Notes: generated by a model not told the origin, from the letters alone. A DNA stretch of 64,000 nt from Rhizophagus irregularis (GCF_026210795.1 NC_089452.1:1612001-1676000), one strand, 5' to 3'. Counted from the first letter of the stretch, positions 21,096 through 32,821 are shown. Made by a program: numbers and translations.

Positions 21096-22541
21096 TTACC
21101 ATTCAAAATCTTCAAAATTATTTTCATTTAACTTATTAAATTTTTTAATAATTCCTTCTGATTTATATTCTTCAATAAAATCAATTAAATCAGCACATCC
21201 AGTTTTATCAATTTGTAATAACATAGGGTTTCTACTTTTCCAATTATCAAAAAATAATTTTAAAGATTCTAGTTTAATTGGTTCACAAGAAATGATATTA
21301 AACTTGAACTTAAATAAATTATATGGTGATAATTTAGTCAACTTTTCGAATAGTTCATCCAAATCAAATAAATTCAAGACAAGAAAGTAGATCCCATTTA
21401 AATACTGACAATTAATTAATAGTTGTTCTAATTCTGACATGTTACCCATCATAAACAATAATTTAAGATACATAAGATTTGGACAATTTTGATAGATAGC
21501 CTGAATAATACAATTGTTGTCAATTACATTATGAGGCACAATGTTAACACTTATTTTAGTAAGGCTTCTATTTGTATTTACAATTAAATTTCTTAAAATA
21601 TTGAATTGAAAAACATTGGATTTTAAAAATCGTAAATTAGGTAGAGATATATTTTCTAAATTATCTAATTTCATACTTTGAACTGAAAAACTTAATTCTA
21701 ATTCTCTTAAATTTACCAAAGATGAAAGAATTCTTGTTACTGGTGGTATAGCTATCTTAAAGTATTGTATGGTGTTTGCATGTTTCATCAATGAATTTTC
21801 AAGTTTTATATGAAATTCATCATCAATATTTGGAAAATCTGAATTACTGGTTGGAAAAATACAACCAAACATCATATGATTGACTATTAGACGAACATTA
21901 ATTAATTTTTTAGAGGAATCAATTAATTTAGTAATACCATAACCGTTATTTCTCGCTTCGATAGTAATTTCCAATTCTTTAATTGATTGGCATATTTCTG
22001 CTAATCCAGTTAAAAAATTGTTGTTTGATTTAGAATTACATCTAAGGAACGTTAATTCTGAGAAACAATGTTTGGCTCCAGGAACAAGATGTATTTGATA
22101 ATCAGACCGAGGCAAATAAAGATGTGTAACTTTTATATTTTCGTTAATAAAAAGGTTGAATATTTCACTTCTAATAATTGGTATATTATTTGTATATTTC
22201 GATGAATAATGACTATAAACCATCGTACTAATCACACTTAAATCCAAATGTTTACAAAAGCAAATATAATTAAATAAAGGTTTTTGAGGTAAACTTGTAA
22301 ATAAATCAATGCCTTGAATTTTTAAATTATTTATTGATTCTTCCGATAAATGTGAAATAATTACGTTAAGTAATAAGTTTTCATTTCCGTTTATTAAGTA
22401 TTTCCAAGGATTTCTCCATAAAATTGGAATAATTATTTCACACCATGTTTTATTAACCGAAAGAAATGGATAAAGGGTCTTATCATCATTTTGAAATTTT
22501 TCGAATATCAAATAAAGAATATCTCTATTTAACTTGGGCAT
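21096..22541 (-). CDS. F-box protein
   Basis: Single-exon F-box protein of 481 residues. The F-box lies at about residues 3-48 (LNRDILYLIFEKFQ, VNKTWCEIIIPILWRNPW). Leucine-rich segments include SSLVNLRELELSF, NCPNLMYLKLLFM and NCQYLNGIYFLVLN. A slightly altered block WKSRNPMLLQ precedes EEYKSEGIIKKF and the DFEW end. It is a more diverged member of the tandem array than the 13-20 kb trio. Probable role is SCF ubiquitin-ligase receptor (family inference). An A/T-run palindrome lies just before the start, with the conserved promoter block at 22598-22625. Confidence 0.92.
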   Translation of the reverse strand: MPKLNRDILYLIFEKFQNDDKTLYPFLSVNKTWCEIIIPILWRNPWKYLINGNENLLLNVIISHLSEESINNLKIQGIDLFTSLPQKPLFNYICFCKHLDLSVISTMVYSHYSSKYTNNIPIIRSEIFNLFINENIKVTHLYLPRSDYQIHLVPGAKHCFSELTFLRCNSKSNNNFLTGLAEICQSIKELEITIEARNNGYGITKLIDSSKKLINVRLIVNHMMFGCIFPTSNSDFPNIDDEFHIKLENSLMKHANTIQYFKIAIPPVTRILSSLVNLRELELSFSVQSMKLDNLENISLPNLRFLKSNVFQFNILRNLIVNTNRSLTKISVNIVPHNVIDNNCIIQAIYQNCPNLMYLKLLFMMGNMSELEQLLINCQYLNGIYFLVLNLFDLDELFEKLTKLSPYNLFKFKFNIISCEPIKLESLKLFFDNWKSRNPMLLQIDKTGCADLIDFIEEYKSEGIIKKFNKLNENNFEDFEW

Positions 22542-22597
22542 TTTTACGAAAAAAATAAAAAAAAAAATTTTAATTTTTTTTCGAGCAAATAATAATA

Positions 22598-22625
22598 TGT
22601 TTGTGAAACATTGTACGATTTACGT
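22598..22625 (-). promoter_or_regulatory. conserved F-box promoter block
   Basis: TGTTTGTGAAACATTGTACG followed by ATTTACGT, about 57-84 bp before the start of the F-box gene at 21096. Upstream, ATTATGCG, GCGATGATT and AATCACGCGATTTT correspond to the region upstream of the F-box gene at 23806. Confidence 0.55.
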
Positions 22626-22975
22626 GTTTATTTATTATGCGTTATGCGATGATTTCCCAGCGCTACACAAAAGACGTCACTAAAATCACGCGATTTTGTC
22701 AAGGGGTCGATTTTCAGTTTGATTTAGTATCACAAATAGTATTTATTTCACATAAAATAAATAAATAAATAACAAATAGTATTTATAGTCTACTTTTATG
22801 TATCTTCTTTAACTTGTTGATTTTCATTTGTTACATTATTCTCAGTTTATAAATAATTCTATTTATCATCCCATATGTACACGAATACATAATGCTGATC
22901 ATTTTGATAATAGAGTATTAATATATGAAAGTAGATAAGATTCTTTGATATTATTTTATATATACTGCCATATAA

Positions 22976-23505
22976 GGGTTCTCTAATAATCATTTACCGA
23001 CAATTATCTCATTGACAAATGTTTCGTTGACAATCATCTCACCGATAGGAGAATTTAGAATTAGGATTAAATAAGGAAAATATTAGTTTAACGTCCTTTC
23101 TGTCTCAAAAATTTAGGGGAGGGAATAATTTGAACATTTAAACATATTAAAAATTTTTAAAAATTTCGGAAATTTTCGGTAAAATCGGAAATATTTGGTA
23201 CCATACAATTTTAGAAAAGAGGGAAGGTGCTTTAAACATATGTGAAACATATGTGTTTAAATTACCTTTGAAATTTTTAAAAATAAAGGGGGAGGAAGGA
23301 CATTAAACTAAAAATTAATTTGGAGCGGCCTTATGGTTGGGATTATGTTAGGATAAGGTTAGGATAAGCGAATTTGGATTTCGAAACTGTCGATGAAATG
23401 ACTATCGGTAAAATGGCTTAGTAAAATGATCCCTGTCGGTGAAATGATTGTCAGTGAAACGTTTGTCGGTAAAATAATTGCCGGGAAAATGATATGAAAC
23501 AGACC
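22976..23505. mobile_element. element with internally repetitive inverted ends
   Basis: The left arm (22976-23047) has units such as ATCATTTACCGACAATTATC and ATCATCTCACCGATAG. The right arm (about 23388-23505) has the reverse complement (TCGGTGAAATGATTGTCAGT, TCGGTAAAATAATTGCCGG). The arms pair over about 70 bp and consist of units of roughly 17 bp. CCATATAA occurs at both outer flanks and may be or contain the target duplication. The interior, including TTAGGATAAGG repeats at about 23348-23367, has no gene. The unit resembles that of the element at 18141. Confidence 0.65.
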
Positions 23506-23805
23506 ATATAAAGATTTATCCGAATATTTCAGTTTACAAGTTCATAAATAAGTTATTTTACAGAAAAAATATAGAATTTAAATTTTCACTTATCAAAATT
23601 TTTATAAGGATGAAGGATACAATTTTTGTGCAAGGATTATTTTGAATTATTTAGATGATTTTTATTTATATAAATATATGTGATTATTACGTATTTATTT
23701 TTCAAACTAAAAAAAAAAATGATAATATATAATATGTATAGTAATTCTGAAAATTGGTTTTCATTAATTATAATAATAAAATGGATTTAATTAATTATAA
23801 ATCTT

Positions 23806-25326
23806 TTACCATTCAAAATCTTCAAAATAATTACTTCCATGCAAATGATCAAATTTATTAATAATTCCTTCCAATTTATACTCTCCTATTAAATCAATTA
23901 AATCACTACATCCATTATATGAATCAAATTGTAATGATATGGGACTTCTACCTTTCCAATTATCAAAAAATAATTTTAAGGATTCTAATTTAATTGTCCC
24001 ATATGAAAGAATATTATTAAATTTAAATTTAATTAAACTAGTTGGTGATGATATAGTTAAAACTTTAAATAATTCATCCCAATCAAAAGTTTTTATTGCG
24101 AAAAAATATAATCCAACTAGATACTGACAATTAATTAATAATTGTTCTAATTCTAAAATACTTTCATTTCTAATCATCAATTTAAGATACATAAGATTTG
24201 GACAATTTTGATAAATAGCTTGAATAATATTCTTATTGTCAATCTCATTATGAGGTATATCATCAATACCTATCTTAATAAGATTTCCATTTGTATTTAC
24301 AAATAAATTTCTTAAAATATTGATTTTAACAACATTAGATTTTAGAATTTGTAATGAAGGTAAAAATATATTTCCTAAATTATTCGAATTATTATTTTGA
24401 TTATTAACATATAATTCCAATTTTTTTAAATTTACTAAAAAAGAAAGAATTTTTGTCTTAGGTGGTGTAGTCATTTTAATATATTGTAAGGTATGTGCAT
24501 GTTTTATCAATGAATTTTCAAGAATTATATGAAATGCTACATCAATAATTGAAGTATATGAATAATTGATTATAAAATCATTACAAAATCCATAATCTGT
24601 TATCAAACGAACATCAATCAATGTTTTAGAAGCATCAATTAATTTAGTAATCCCATAATTATTTTCTTTTTCTTCGATAAAAAGTTCCAACTTTTTAATT
24701 GATTGACATATTTCTGCTAATCCAATTAAAACTTTATCATTTATTCTAGTATAACAACTAAGGGAAACAATTTTTGAAAGACATTGTTTGGCTCCAGGTA
24801 TAAGATGTATTTGATAATCAAATCGTTGGGGTAAATAAAGATGTGTAAATTTTGTATTTTTATTAATAAAAATATTAAATATTTCTTTTTTAATAAATGA
24901 TATTTTACTCTTATATTTCGAATAATTATTATTAATTATACTATTAATCACATATAAATTTAAATGTCTACAAAAACTAATATAATTAAATAAAAGTTTT
25001 TGAGATAAAACTATAGGTAAATTAACGCCTTGAATTTTTAAATTATTTTTTGATTCGTCTGATAAATGTGAAATAATTACGTTAAGTAATAAATTTTTGT
25101 TTCCATTTGCTAAGTACTTCCAAGGATTTCTCCATAAAATTGGAACAATTATTTCACACAACGTTTTATTGACCAAAAGTGATGAATAAAGGGCCTTATT
25201 ATCATTTTGTAATTCTTCAAATATTAAATAAAAAATATCTTTATTTAACTTGGACATGGTGGTGAAAAATGAAGGAAAAAAAAAAAATTTTTTTTTCCTG
25301 GGAATAAATGTTTGTGAAACATTCAT
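23806..25326 (-). CDS. F-box protein
   Basis: Single-exon F-box protein. The long frame gives 506 residues. Alignment with the paralogues favours the Met at 25257 (MSKLNKDIFYLIFEEL), giving 483 residues. The extra N-terminus is translated from the A/T-run palindrome (Lys-Phe runs) and the promoter, so it is probably not real. The F-box spans about the first 48 residues. The body has leucine-rich segments (SFLVNLKKLELYV, NCPNLMYLKLMIRN, NCQYLVGLYFF) and the block WKGRSPISLQ, ending DFEW. Probable SCF receptor (family inference). Confidence 0.92.
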   Translation of the reverse strand: MNVSQTFIPRKKKFFFFPSFFTTMSKLNKDIFYLIFEELQNDNKALYSSLLVNKTLCEIIVPILWRNPWKYLANGNKNLLLNVIISHLSDESKNNLKIQGVNLPIVLSQKLLFNYISFCRHLNLYVINSIINNNYSKYKSKISFIKKEIFNIFINKNTKFTHLYLPQRFDYQIHLIPGAKQCLSKIVSLSCYTRINDKVLIGLAEICQSIKKLELFIEEKENNYGITKLIDASKTLIDVRLITDYGFCNDFIINYSYTSIIDVAFHIILENSLIKHAHTLQYIKMTTPPKTKILSFLVNLKKLELYVNNQNNNSNNLGNIFLPSLQILKSNVVKINILRNLFVNTNGNLIKIGIDDIPHNEIDNKNIIQAIYQNCPNLMYLKLMIRNESILELEQLLINCQYLVGLYFFAIKTFDWDELFKVLTISSPTSLIKFKFNNILSYGTIKLESLKLFFDNWKGRSPISLQFDSYNGCSDLIDLIGEYKLEGIINKFDHLHGSNYFEDFEW

Positions 25327-25344
25327 TGTATCGTACGATTACGT
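25309..25344 (-). promoter_or_regulatory. conserved F-box promoter block
   Basis: TGTTTGTGAAACATTCATTG, then TATCGTACGATTACGT. This is the same block as upstream of the 21096 gene with a small internal insertion, 52-87 bp before the preferred start at 25257. AAATCACGTGAAATTTT lies farther upstream at about 25405-25421. Confidence 0.55.
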
Positions 25345-26532
25345 GTTTATTTATTATGCGATCATGCGATGATTCCTAGCGCCACCAAAAAGTCGTAACT
25401 AAAAATCACGTGAAATTTTATCAAAGTTTCATCAGGAGCTTTGTAGCTTACTTTTATGTATATTCTTTGATTGGTTGAATTCCATTCGTTCCATTTTTAA
25501 AACAAGAAAATTCTATCCATAATACGACATGTAACGGGGATCCTTGAGAGGTGACATTATTAACGTACATTTTCCAAAAATGTACATTATTATATATCCA
25601 AAAAAGTGTTATCCTTAAATGGTAATTTCTGACAATTTTGCCAGAAATTATTAATTGGTATTTGGCAGATTTCGCAAATTACACTATTCGATATATTCTG
25701 TTATTATCACGTGACACCGACGCAAAAAACAACTGATTTACGATCCGATACAAATCAGAATGGCGAATAAAAAAAAAAAGGATATGGGATATCAACCAGA
25801 TTTCCGGTGTGATTAGCCGATCCTTTTTTAATTTGAAATTAGTATTACGGAACAATTTTAACCGGATAAAGAATAGAAATTCCTTACTATTTTTTTTATC
25901 GCTTTTCACAAACATTTCGTAATGCATAAGAAATTTAGACTGTTTTTAAATATACATTTATAATTTAAAAATCGTCTGGATTTTACTGATTGTTCCATGA
26001 AATTTTTCGGTGTCACAGAAAACTTAATATTATTCGTAATCCTATGAAAAAATGGACAATTATTTTTAAAATATATGGATGTTGGCTTTTCCAAAATATT
26101 TTAGGAATAATATCCTGAAAACTAAATAAAATTATACCGCAATTATTTCTGATTAGTAAAAATAATGACCCGTGACCATATGACACGACCCGTAGGTTAA
26201 GTCATTTCTTTGATCCGGGTCGGACACGGAAGATGCGAATCATTCTATTTTTTTTTCCATAGCACTAAACCGCGATATTAAAACTTAATTTTAACTTCGT
26301 ATGTAAAAAATGCATATATTTATTATAATTCATTTTTTTTTGCAGTTTGCCGCCTTTCCTTTTTTAAATATCATTTAAACAATTACGTATTATGATGTCA
26401 TAGTAATAATTAAATTCATCTTAATTCCTGCGCCACATAATCAGTTTTAACCCAATACATTAAAAAAAGCTATTAATTAAAGATATGAAAAATTTTTGAA
26501 ACATTACTGCAAATAAACTATGTAATAATAAT
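25345..26532. other. intergenic, no gene supported
   Basis: Two overlapping minus-strand open frames (25679-25927 and 25906-26094) are Phe/Lys/Asn-rich and carry no motif, so I do not call them genes. ACCCGTGACC, ACGACCCG and GGGTCGGACACGG at about 26168-26229 form loosely inverted GC-rich motifs. Confidence 0.4.
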
Positions 26533-27162
26533 CTACTTTGACAGTTTCCAAATTTCATGAGCATAAAGAAGCTTCCTTAGTGGCACTTTAAAAACTTGTA
26601 GGTTGTTGGGAAGAGACGATTCGAGTTGTTTTTTAACTTCTTTCAATACTCGTCGTTTACCTTTATGAAATTCGGTATTACCCGTTGCATTAATTTCCAT
26701 CAATAATTCGAACTCATTAACAGTCATCTCAACATCTTTTAATTTGTTCTCCAGCTCTGAAATAAATTCTAATTCCTTTTCCTCAAAATCCGTTCTATTG
26801 TTATTTCTCTTCTTACGAATGGCATTTCTTACTTTTCTCCATGTGTCGGTACCCAATTTAGCTTCTATTTCTTCAATAAGATCAATAATATAGTCTCTAT
26901 ATATGGATAAATCATCTACTAAAGACATTTTATCTATCAAAATTTCTTCTAAAAGGTTTAAAATAGCATCAAAAACTTTCTCTCGCTTATTCATCATATC
27001 AAATAAATGATTTGTGTTATCGTTGAGAGCCATAAAACATTCTTTTATCATTTCCCAGTCATCAATCGTTTCTGGTCCTTTTTGTGAAACAACTCTTTGA
27101 TGTAAAGGTTCCTGAAGTTCTGAACTGTTGCGTTTCAATTGGTTAAGTTGATTTATGTCCAT
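26533..27162 (-). CDS. hypothetical helical protein, 209 residues
   Basis: I do not recognise a family. The protein is single-exon, rich in Glu, Lys, Leu and Asn, and looks almost entirely alpha-helical. It has heptad-like stretches at about residues 55-105 (MMNKREKVFDAILNLLEEI and onward) and 128-160 (EKELEFISELENKLKDVEM), and a basic patch between them (RKVRNAIRKKRNNN). There is no signal peptide or membrane segment. Codon use is less extreme than in the F-box genes. A TATA-like box lies 51-58 bp upstream. The clean frame, the Met at 27162 and this box support a real gene; the function is unknown. Confidence 0.75.
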   Translation of the reverse strand: MDINQLNQLKRNSSELQEPLHQRVVSQKGPETIDDWEMIKECFMALNDNTNHLFDMMNKREKVFDAILNLLEEILIDKMSLVDDLSIYRDYIIDLIEEIEAKLGTDTWRKVRNAIRKKRNNNRTDFEEKELEFISELENKLKDVEMTVNEFELLMEINATGNTEFHKGKRRVLKEVKKQLESSLPNNLQVFKVPLRKLLYAHEIWKLSK

Positions 27163-27212
27163 GGTTAACTAATCTGATCGAGGGTTCAGTATTATTTGCA
27201 ATAACAGTAGGG

Positions 27213-27220
27213 TATATATA
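27213..27220 (-). promoter_or_regulatory. TATA-like box
   Basis: Read on the minus strand the sequence is CTATATATACCC, centred about 54 bp before the start codon of the 209-residue gene. This is a normal position when the 5' leader is short. Confidence 0.5.
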
Positions 27221-28793
27221 GCAAAATTATGAATCTTTGACACGTCATATGTATTAAACTTGACCCACAGGTGGGTCATAATAAGTATAATTAAACTGTA
27301 ACAAATTTTAGCCGAGGGTATATACTATAATACACTGTACATAAGATATAGTATAACTCGGTCATTTTTCACAAAAAATATCGGTCCGTCAAAATCAATA
27401 ACTAATATATTGTTCTTAATATTGTTTCATAAAATTTTTGGGAAATGATTTTATTGATTTTCATAAATCTGGAACATATGTCAGGGTATTTATTTAAAAA
27501 AAGGCAAATTAATGTTACGTAATTTTTAGGTCATGCAAGTGGTTATACGATTGACCGTGTTTGACTAATTCAGAAATAAATTAATAAAGCGCAGTAACGC
27601 TCTGATTAATAATAGTGTAGTAAAAAATAAAAAAATAAAAGACTTAATTCATTCTCAGTTGTTAATATTTCCTAATATAGGGATCAAAGAATTTATTTAA
27701 TATTTTCATTAATCTGTTTATATGTACTGACGCAATTGCAATATGAATTAATAAAGTTAGTTCAATTATATAACAATTATATTATTAATCCATTTATACA
27801 TTAAATTTTATTGACTCAATATTAATATAATCTAATAAAGTTTATCATCAATTATTCAATCAAACTGCAGGCAAAAAGCTTAACATATGGATTTTTTAAA
27901 TGATATAGAAACCTAATGCAATTCATAAAATTTATTTTTTATATCTGAAAAGGGCTTCAATTATCATTCCAGTCTTTTGAATAAATTTTCATTATAATGT
28001 AATTAACAAAACAATAATATAAACCAATTCTAATTATATTAAAGGGATGAAAAAATTTCGGATTGAGCTACTCGAGTCAGTTCGCTCCATTCAGTTTGTT
28101 GCGTCAACAGTTTCAAATTGGTTTTAATAAATTTGATATGTACTGTCTCGGATCTGGACAAAGTGACAAAAACTGATTATGGAACTGGTTTTTCAGCTTG
28201 ACTCTACTCAATTTAGTTTTTCAACAGTATCAGTTCGCAAACTAAGTGAGTTATTCCATTCCTAATTAAAGTGAAATAAGTTTCATACAAAAAAAAAAAT
28301 ATAATTTATAATTTTTTTTATTTCAAGTTGATAACAAGATATATTTATATAATAAATTTATTATTACGCAAAGATATAAGATACATTTGATTCTTAGTTG
28401 CATTTTGGTGAACTGCTTGCTTCTTGCTGTCGAGTGGTTATAGAATATTTGATAGATCTAATATTATTTTTGTTATTAATAAGTTTGCAATAAAATGATT
28501 ATTGTATTAATTTCTGTAAAAAACCAAATTTATTATTTAAAAAATTATTATTTAATTGTTATTTTATTATTTTAATACAAGATGACAAGTAGGAATGAAT
28601 TATTGAACTAACTAGAAGTGAGAAAATAGCAATAGGAATAAAAACAACTAATTACAAAGCCATGAAAGTAGATTTTTCCTTTACGATATTACGTATATAA
28701 AAATATTTAATAAAAAAAATCCACATAATATCTTAAGATAGTATAAAAAAATAAAAAACAATATTTGAGTATAAGATTTCGAATTTGATTCGT
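27221..28793. other. intergenic, no gene seen
   Basis: A+T-rich sequence without a coding frame. Around 28050-28260 there is a slightly G+C-richer part with repeated CAGTTTG or CAGTTCG words and their complements (GAGTCAGTTCGC, ATTCAGTTTGTT, CAACAGTATCAGTTCGC), possibly a decayed element. Confidence 0.35.
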
Positions 28794-30395
28794 TTAGTTG
28801 TCAACATCATCATCTATTATTTAAAAATTATTAAGTTTATTCTACATCATGTAAAATAGATAAAGGTAATAAGTTAATACTCACCCTTTAATTTTAATGA
28901 ACTAGAAATCTCTAAGTCAACTAACTGAGAATCCTGACAACCTATTATAATGAATATTATCTTAATTATTTTATAAAATTTATATAAAATAATATATAAT
29001 GCAATACCTTCGTTATCTTCTTCATTAAGATATGTTGTAACAATAAAGGATGAATTAATGGGTTTTGATAAATTTTTAAATGTAAATGCTCTACTAGTGT
29101 AAATAGCATCAGGATCTTTTTCATACAAGGCTGAAATATTTGGTATCTCTTTATCAGCTTCTTCAAATGCAATTCTAACTTCTTTTCCTTTATATCCATA
29201 TTTTTCATTATCATAATATTCATACCAACAATCTAATATTTCATATAATTCATTGGCTGTTGGTCTTTGATTTGGATCAGCATTCATACATCTATGAGCT
29301 AATTTCTTATAAATTTCAGGAGTTCCTTTTCCAAATTCTGGTCTGAGTCCATTACATATTTCTAATGCTAAGCTATTAACATGTTTTCTTGTATGAAAAG
29401 GTGGTTTCCCAGATGATATTTCAGTCATAATTACACCAAAACTATAAATGTCAGAAGATAATGTATATGGTTCTCCATTTAAAACTTCTGGAGCAATATA
29501 TGGCAACACACCAACTATTTTATTACTATCTGATGATTTCTGTTCATTTGATGGTCTAGATAATCCAAAATCTGAAATATAAGAAATTCCATAAATATTT
29601 AATATATTTCCACTATGAAAATCTTTATGAAAATATCCTAATTTATGTAAATTTTTAAGGTCTGTTGCTGTATAATATAAATATTTAATTTTATCATTCC
29701 AGAAAATTTTATTAAAATTATTTGAAAGAATATTTCTCAAATTTCCATCATCTGCATATTGCATAATCATCATAAATTCTTCAGTTGCTGGATCTTTAGT
29801 TATTCCATAAAATTTTAAAGAAGTATCTTGAAAGCAATTTAATTTCCAATGTGTTTTAAGCTATTATACAAATTAAAATAAATTAAATTAATCTTAATAG
29901 TTATTAAAATTATAATAAGTAAATGTGAAAAAAATATACCTCATTCAAAAAATCAGCTGACATATTCTGTGATCCATTCAGCCTTTTTAAAGCAACTTTT
30001 TCGGATTTTGGTTCACTTTTTATCCAATTTCCATCATCTTGTTTAATGTATTTTGCTATACCATCAATCCAAGTTGCAGAATATACTTTTGCAAATCCGC
30101 CTTCACCTATTTGTTTCATATCTTCAAATCTATCAAATGAAACCCATTCAAGAAATGATGGATAACCATGTCTTTGTGTCGCATTATAAATTATATCCTT
30201 GATAAGATTATCAATATCATCATTTCCACTGGTCCATCTTTCAATTATGCAATGAGGAACACATTCTTTACACCACAATTTTCTAGGTGGATTATAACAA
30301 TTTTCATGATTAATTTTTACGGAATTAGAATCTTTATCAGAAATATTTAATTCATTAAATTCAGATGTTAGTTGGTTTTCATTAATAAAGCTCAT
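28794..30395 (-). CDS. TKL-like protein kinase, four exons
   Basis: Exons by splice signals: 30395-29940, 29860-29008, 28941-28885 and 28813-28794. Introns are 79, 66 and 71 bp, all GT-AG. The protein starts MSFINENQL and has a short N-terminal part with CKEC and WTSGNDDIDNLI. A full kinase domain follows: glycine loop GEGGFAKVYS, Lys in VALKRL (next to the first splice site), catalytic loop HKDFHSGNIL, metal-binding DFG in ISDFGLSRP, activation-segment end APEVL, and DIYSFGVIM. The tail has YTSRAFTFKNL and SQLVDLEISSSLKLK, ending DDDVDN. The 66-bp intron is in frame and stop-free, so read-through adds 22 residues. If the last donor is not used the protein ends GEY at 28874. All catalytic residues are present. 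Membership in the expanded glomeromycotan kinase family is my inference. Confidence 0.85.
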
Positions 30396-32821
30396 TTTTA
30401 TTTTATAATTCTGTTAGAAGTAAGTTTGTCTCAAATTTTGTTTGAAAAAGAATTCCACGGTCACAAAAAAAATTTAGTGTTACCTAATACATAAATATTC
30501 GTTGAATTGCACCTGTTGTGTAACTCCGTACCTGTATCAATTAAATATGCAATCTACCTCAATGAGGATAAAAAAGAATCGGCATAAATTTAGCCGATAT
30601 AAATCATTTGCTGCGGTATGACGATCATCAGGACCCCTTGCTTTGAAAGTTAAGATTTCCAGGATAACTGCTTGTGGATTGTGTGACTTGTGTCTGTGAG
30701 AGCAATTGAATATTAGGAGTGCTAGTTTTAGTTGGTTAGTAAAAGTTGCATTACTAGTAGCTCAACGGGTGGTACAGTATTTTGACTCGGATTTTTGACG
30801 TACAGTGTACTGCATATAAAGTTAGTCTAGGTAGATTTTTTAGCCAACACAAATTTTAATTAATATAAATTTTGTTTGTGATTTAATTATGTATTAGTTA
30901 GGTATTTTATTGTGTACATTTTTATCCTCTTTTTTATTTTTTTTTTATTGTTAAATACCAGGACCTAAAAGGAACCAATCAAATTTGCATCACATTAATA
31001 CAAATATGACGCTAGAGTTTACTTTATAATTTAATAATTCCAAATCAAAAATCAACTTGATGAAAATAAGAAAGTTACTGTAATCTATTATACTATCGGA
31101 AAAAATTATCTAGAATGTCATAACTCGAAATTTAAACTACACAATACAAATTAATTTTGTAAGCAACAGCGTAGCATGAATAGTGTGTGAGCGACTTTCT
31201 GTGAGAAAAGTAATTACAAAATAGATTATATTCATAGTAAATTTTCATTATTTCAAATAATTTTTTTTTTCTATCGGATAAATCTAGAGATCATTTAAGA
31301 TATTAGCAATAATTACATTACAGTATTAAATTTTTACTCATGTAAATATTACACTCCATAATACATTAAAATGTTTGTTGAATGACACACATTTTTTATT
31401 AAATTCATTTTAATTTCTATAAACAACTAACTCCAAAAAATGTTCAATTAGATAAACTCACGATTTCCTTTTTTTTAGTATAAGAATATCAAGATTTGAC
31501 ATTCAGTTTTTTTTTAAAGAATATCATTAAGTTATCAAAAGCTCAAATAAATCATGAGACCTCAGACCTGTATCATAAATGTAAAATTTTTAAATTAATT
31601 AAATTTTAAAGCAAAAAACTCATTGGAACTATTTCGTTTCAATTATGATTTTTGTTATTCACTCCAATACTTTAAATTCAATTTCTTTTGAGTTCTTTAA
31701 TGATGTTAAGCATATGGTTTTTTTAACCGGTTATTATTTAAAAAAAAATATTAGAAAATAAGGTAAACCTGGTTCCTTTATCTGGTATATAAATATATAA
31801 TAGATTAAAGAAGTTAAAAGACATAAACCAGTATGATTCATAAAATTAAATAGATTAGTACGAGTAATAGAGTAATAATAAAGTTTACAACATCGATATC
31901 TACGGAAATGTCTATTTGATAATTACTTATAAATTTAATACAAAATAAACTATTGTGTAATTATTTTATTATGAAAAAGTTAATCGAGAATTTCTCAACG
32001 TGAAAAAAAAAAAATTTTTTTTCATGAAAAGTTAATCGAATAATGGACGTACGTAAGATGTAAGTAAGATAAAAAGATAAAAAAAGCATTTTTTTTCCTA
32101 AAATTAATGTTTGTCCCATTTGAGAGATCATGTGTTGAGCTTTTGTTATCCAAAAAAGTTTTTTTGCAAACTCTGAGTAAAGATCATGGACTACCCTGAC
32201 TTGTAGTTAAAAATGTTGTTAGTATAGTAAGTATAACGATGATAATTTTTTTTGAAAAATAGTATGATAAATCACTATGATTGTCTTTTAATTGCTTATT
32301 TATAAACTTTTCTGCTGATTTTTTTTCGTTTATATTAAAATAACATAACATGACATTGATGTAGTAACAGGCTAACAGCCCTAGGATCGCCCCCTAGGAT
32401 CGCCTGTAAAAAAATGATAGTTGGACGGTTATATGTGACTTCGGAAAAATTATAACAAAATATTTTATGGTGAATTTGGCGATACCAATATCTCGAAATA
32501 ATTTTTTTATTAAATTTAAAATTAAAAATATCATTCCAATTAATTAATTAATTATATGAATTAAGGATTTGTACTTTCAAACTTTCAAAACTTTCAAGCA
32601 AAGATAAATGATCAATCATAAAAGTCTATTTTGATCAATTATATTAGAATATAATTATTATCATTAACTACTACTTATCAATTAACTATAAATTAAAAAA
32701 GCAAAAATTTTCAATTTAATTAAATAAAAATTTTAGTTACTAAATACTTATAAGGTCCATCCCTATTCACTACTAATATGTTTAATAAATCTAAATATAT
32801 TTATAAAAGGTTTTTTTTTTT
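30396..32821. other. intergenic, no gene seen
   Basis: Mostly A+T-rich. At 30762-30781 TAGCTCAACGGGTGGTACAG fits a polymerase III A box but has no B box. At about 32372-32407, CCTAGGATCGCC occurs twice within a short palindrome (ACAGGC...GCCTGT). Nothing coding is seen. Confidence 0.4.

Noticed and set aside
23939-24127. Plus-strand open frame within the F-box gene at 23806 (a similar one lies at 8292-8474)
   Set aside because: Antisense shadows of conserved F-box coding sequence.
25679-26094. Two overlapping minus-strand open frames (82 and 62 codons)
   Set aside because: Low-complexity composition, overlapping in different frames, no motif.
30762-30835. Possible tRNA gene
   Set aside because: Only an A-box-like motif is present; no B box, no cloverleaf and no anticodon arm can be drawn.
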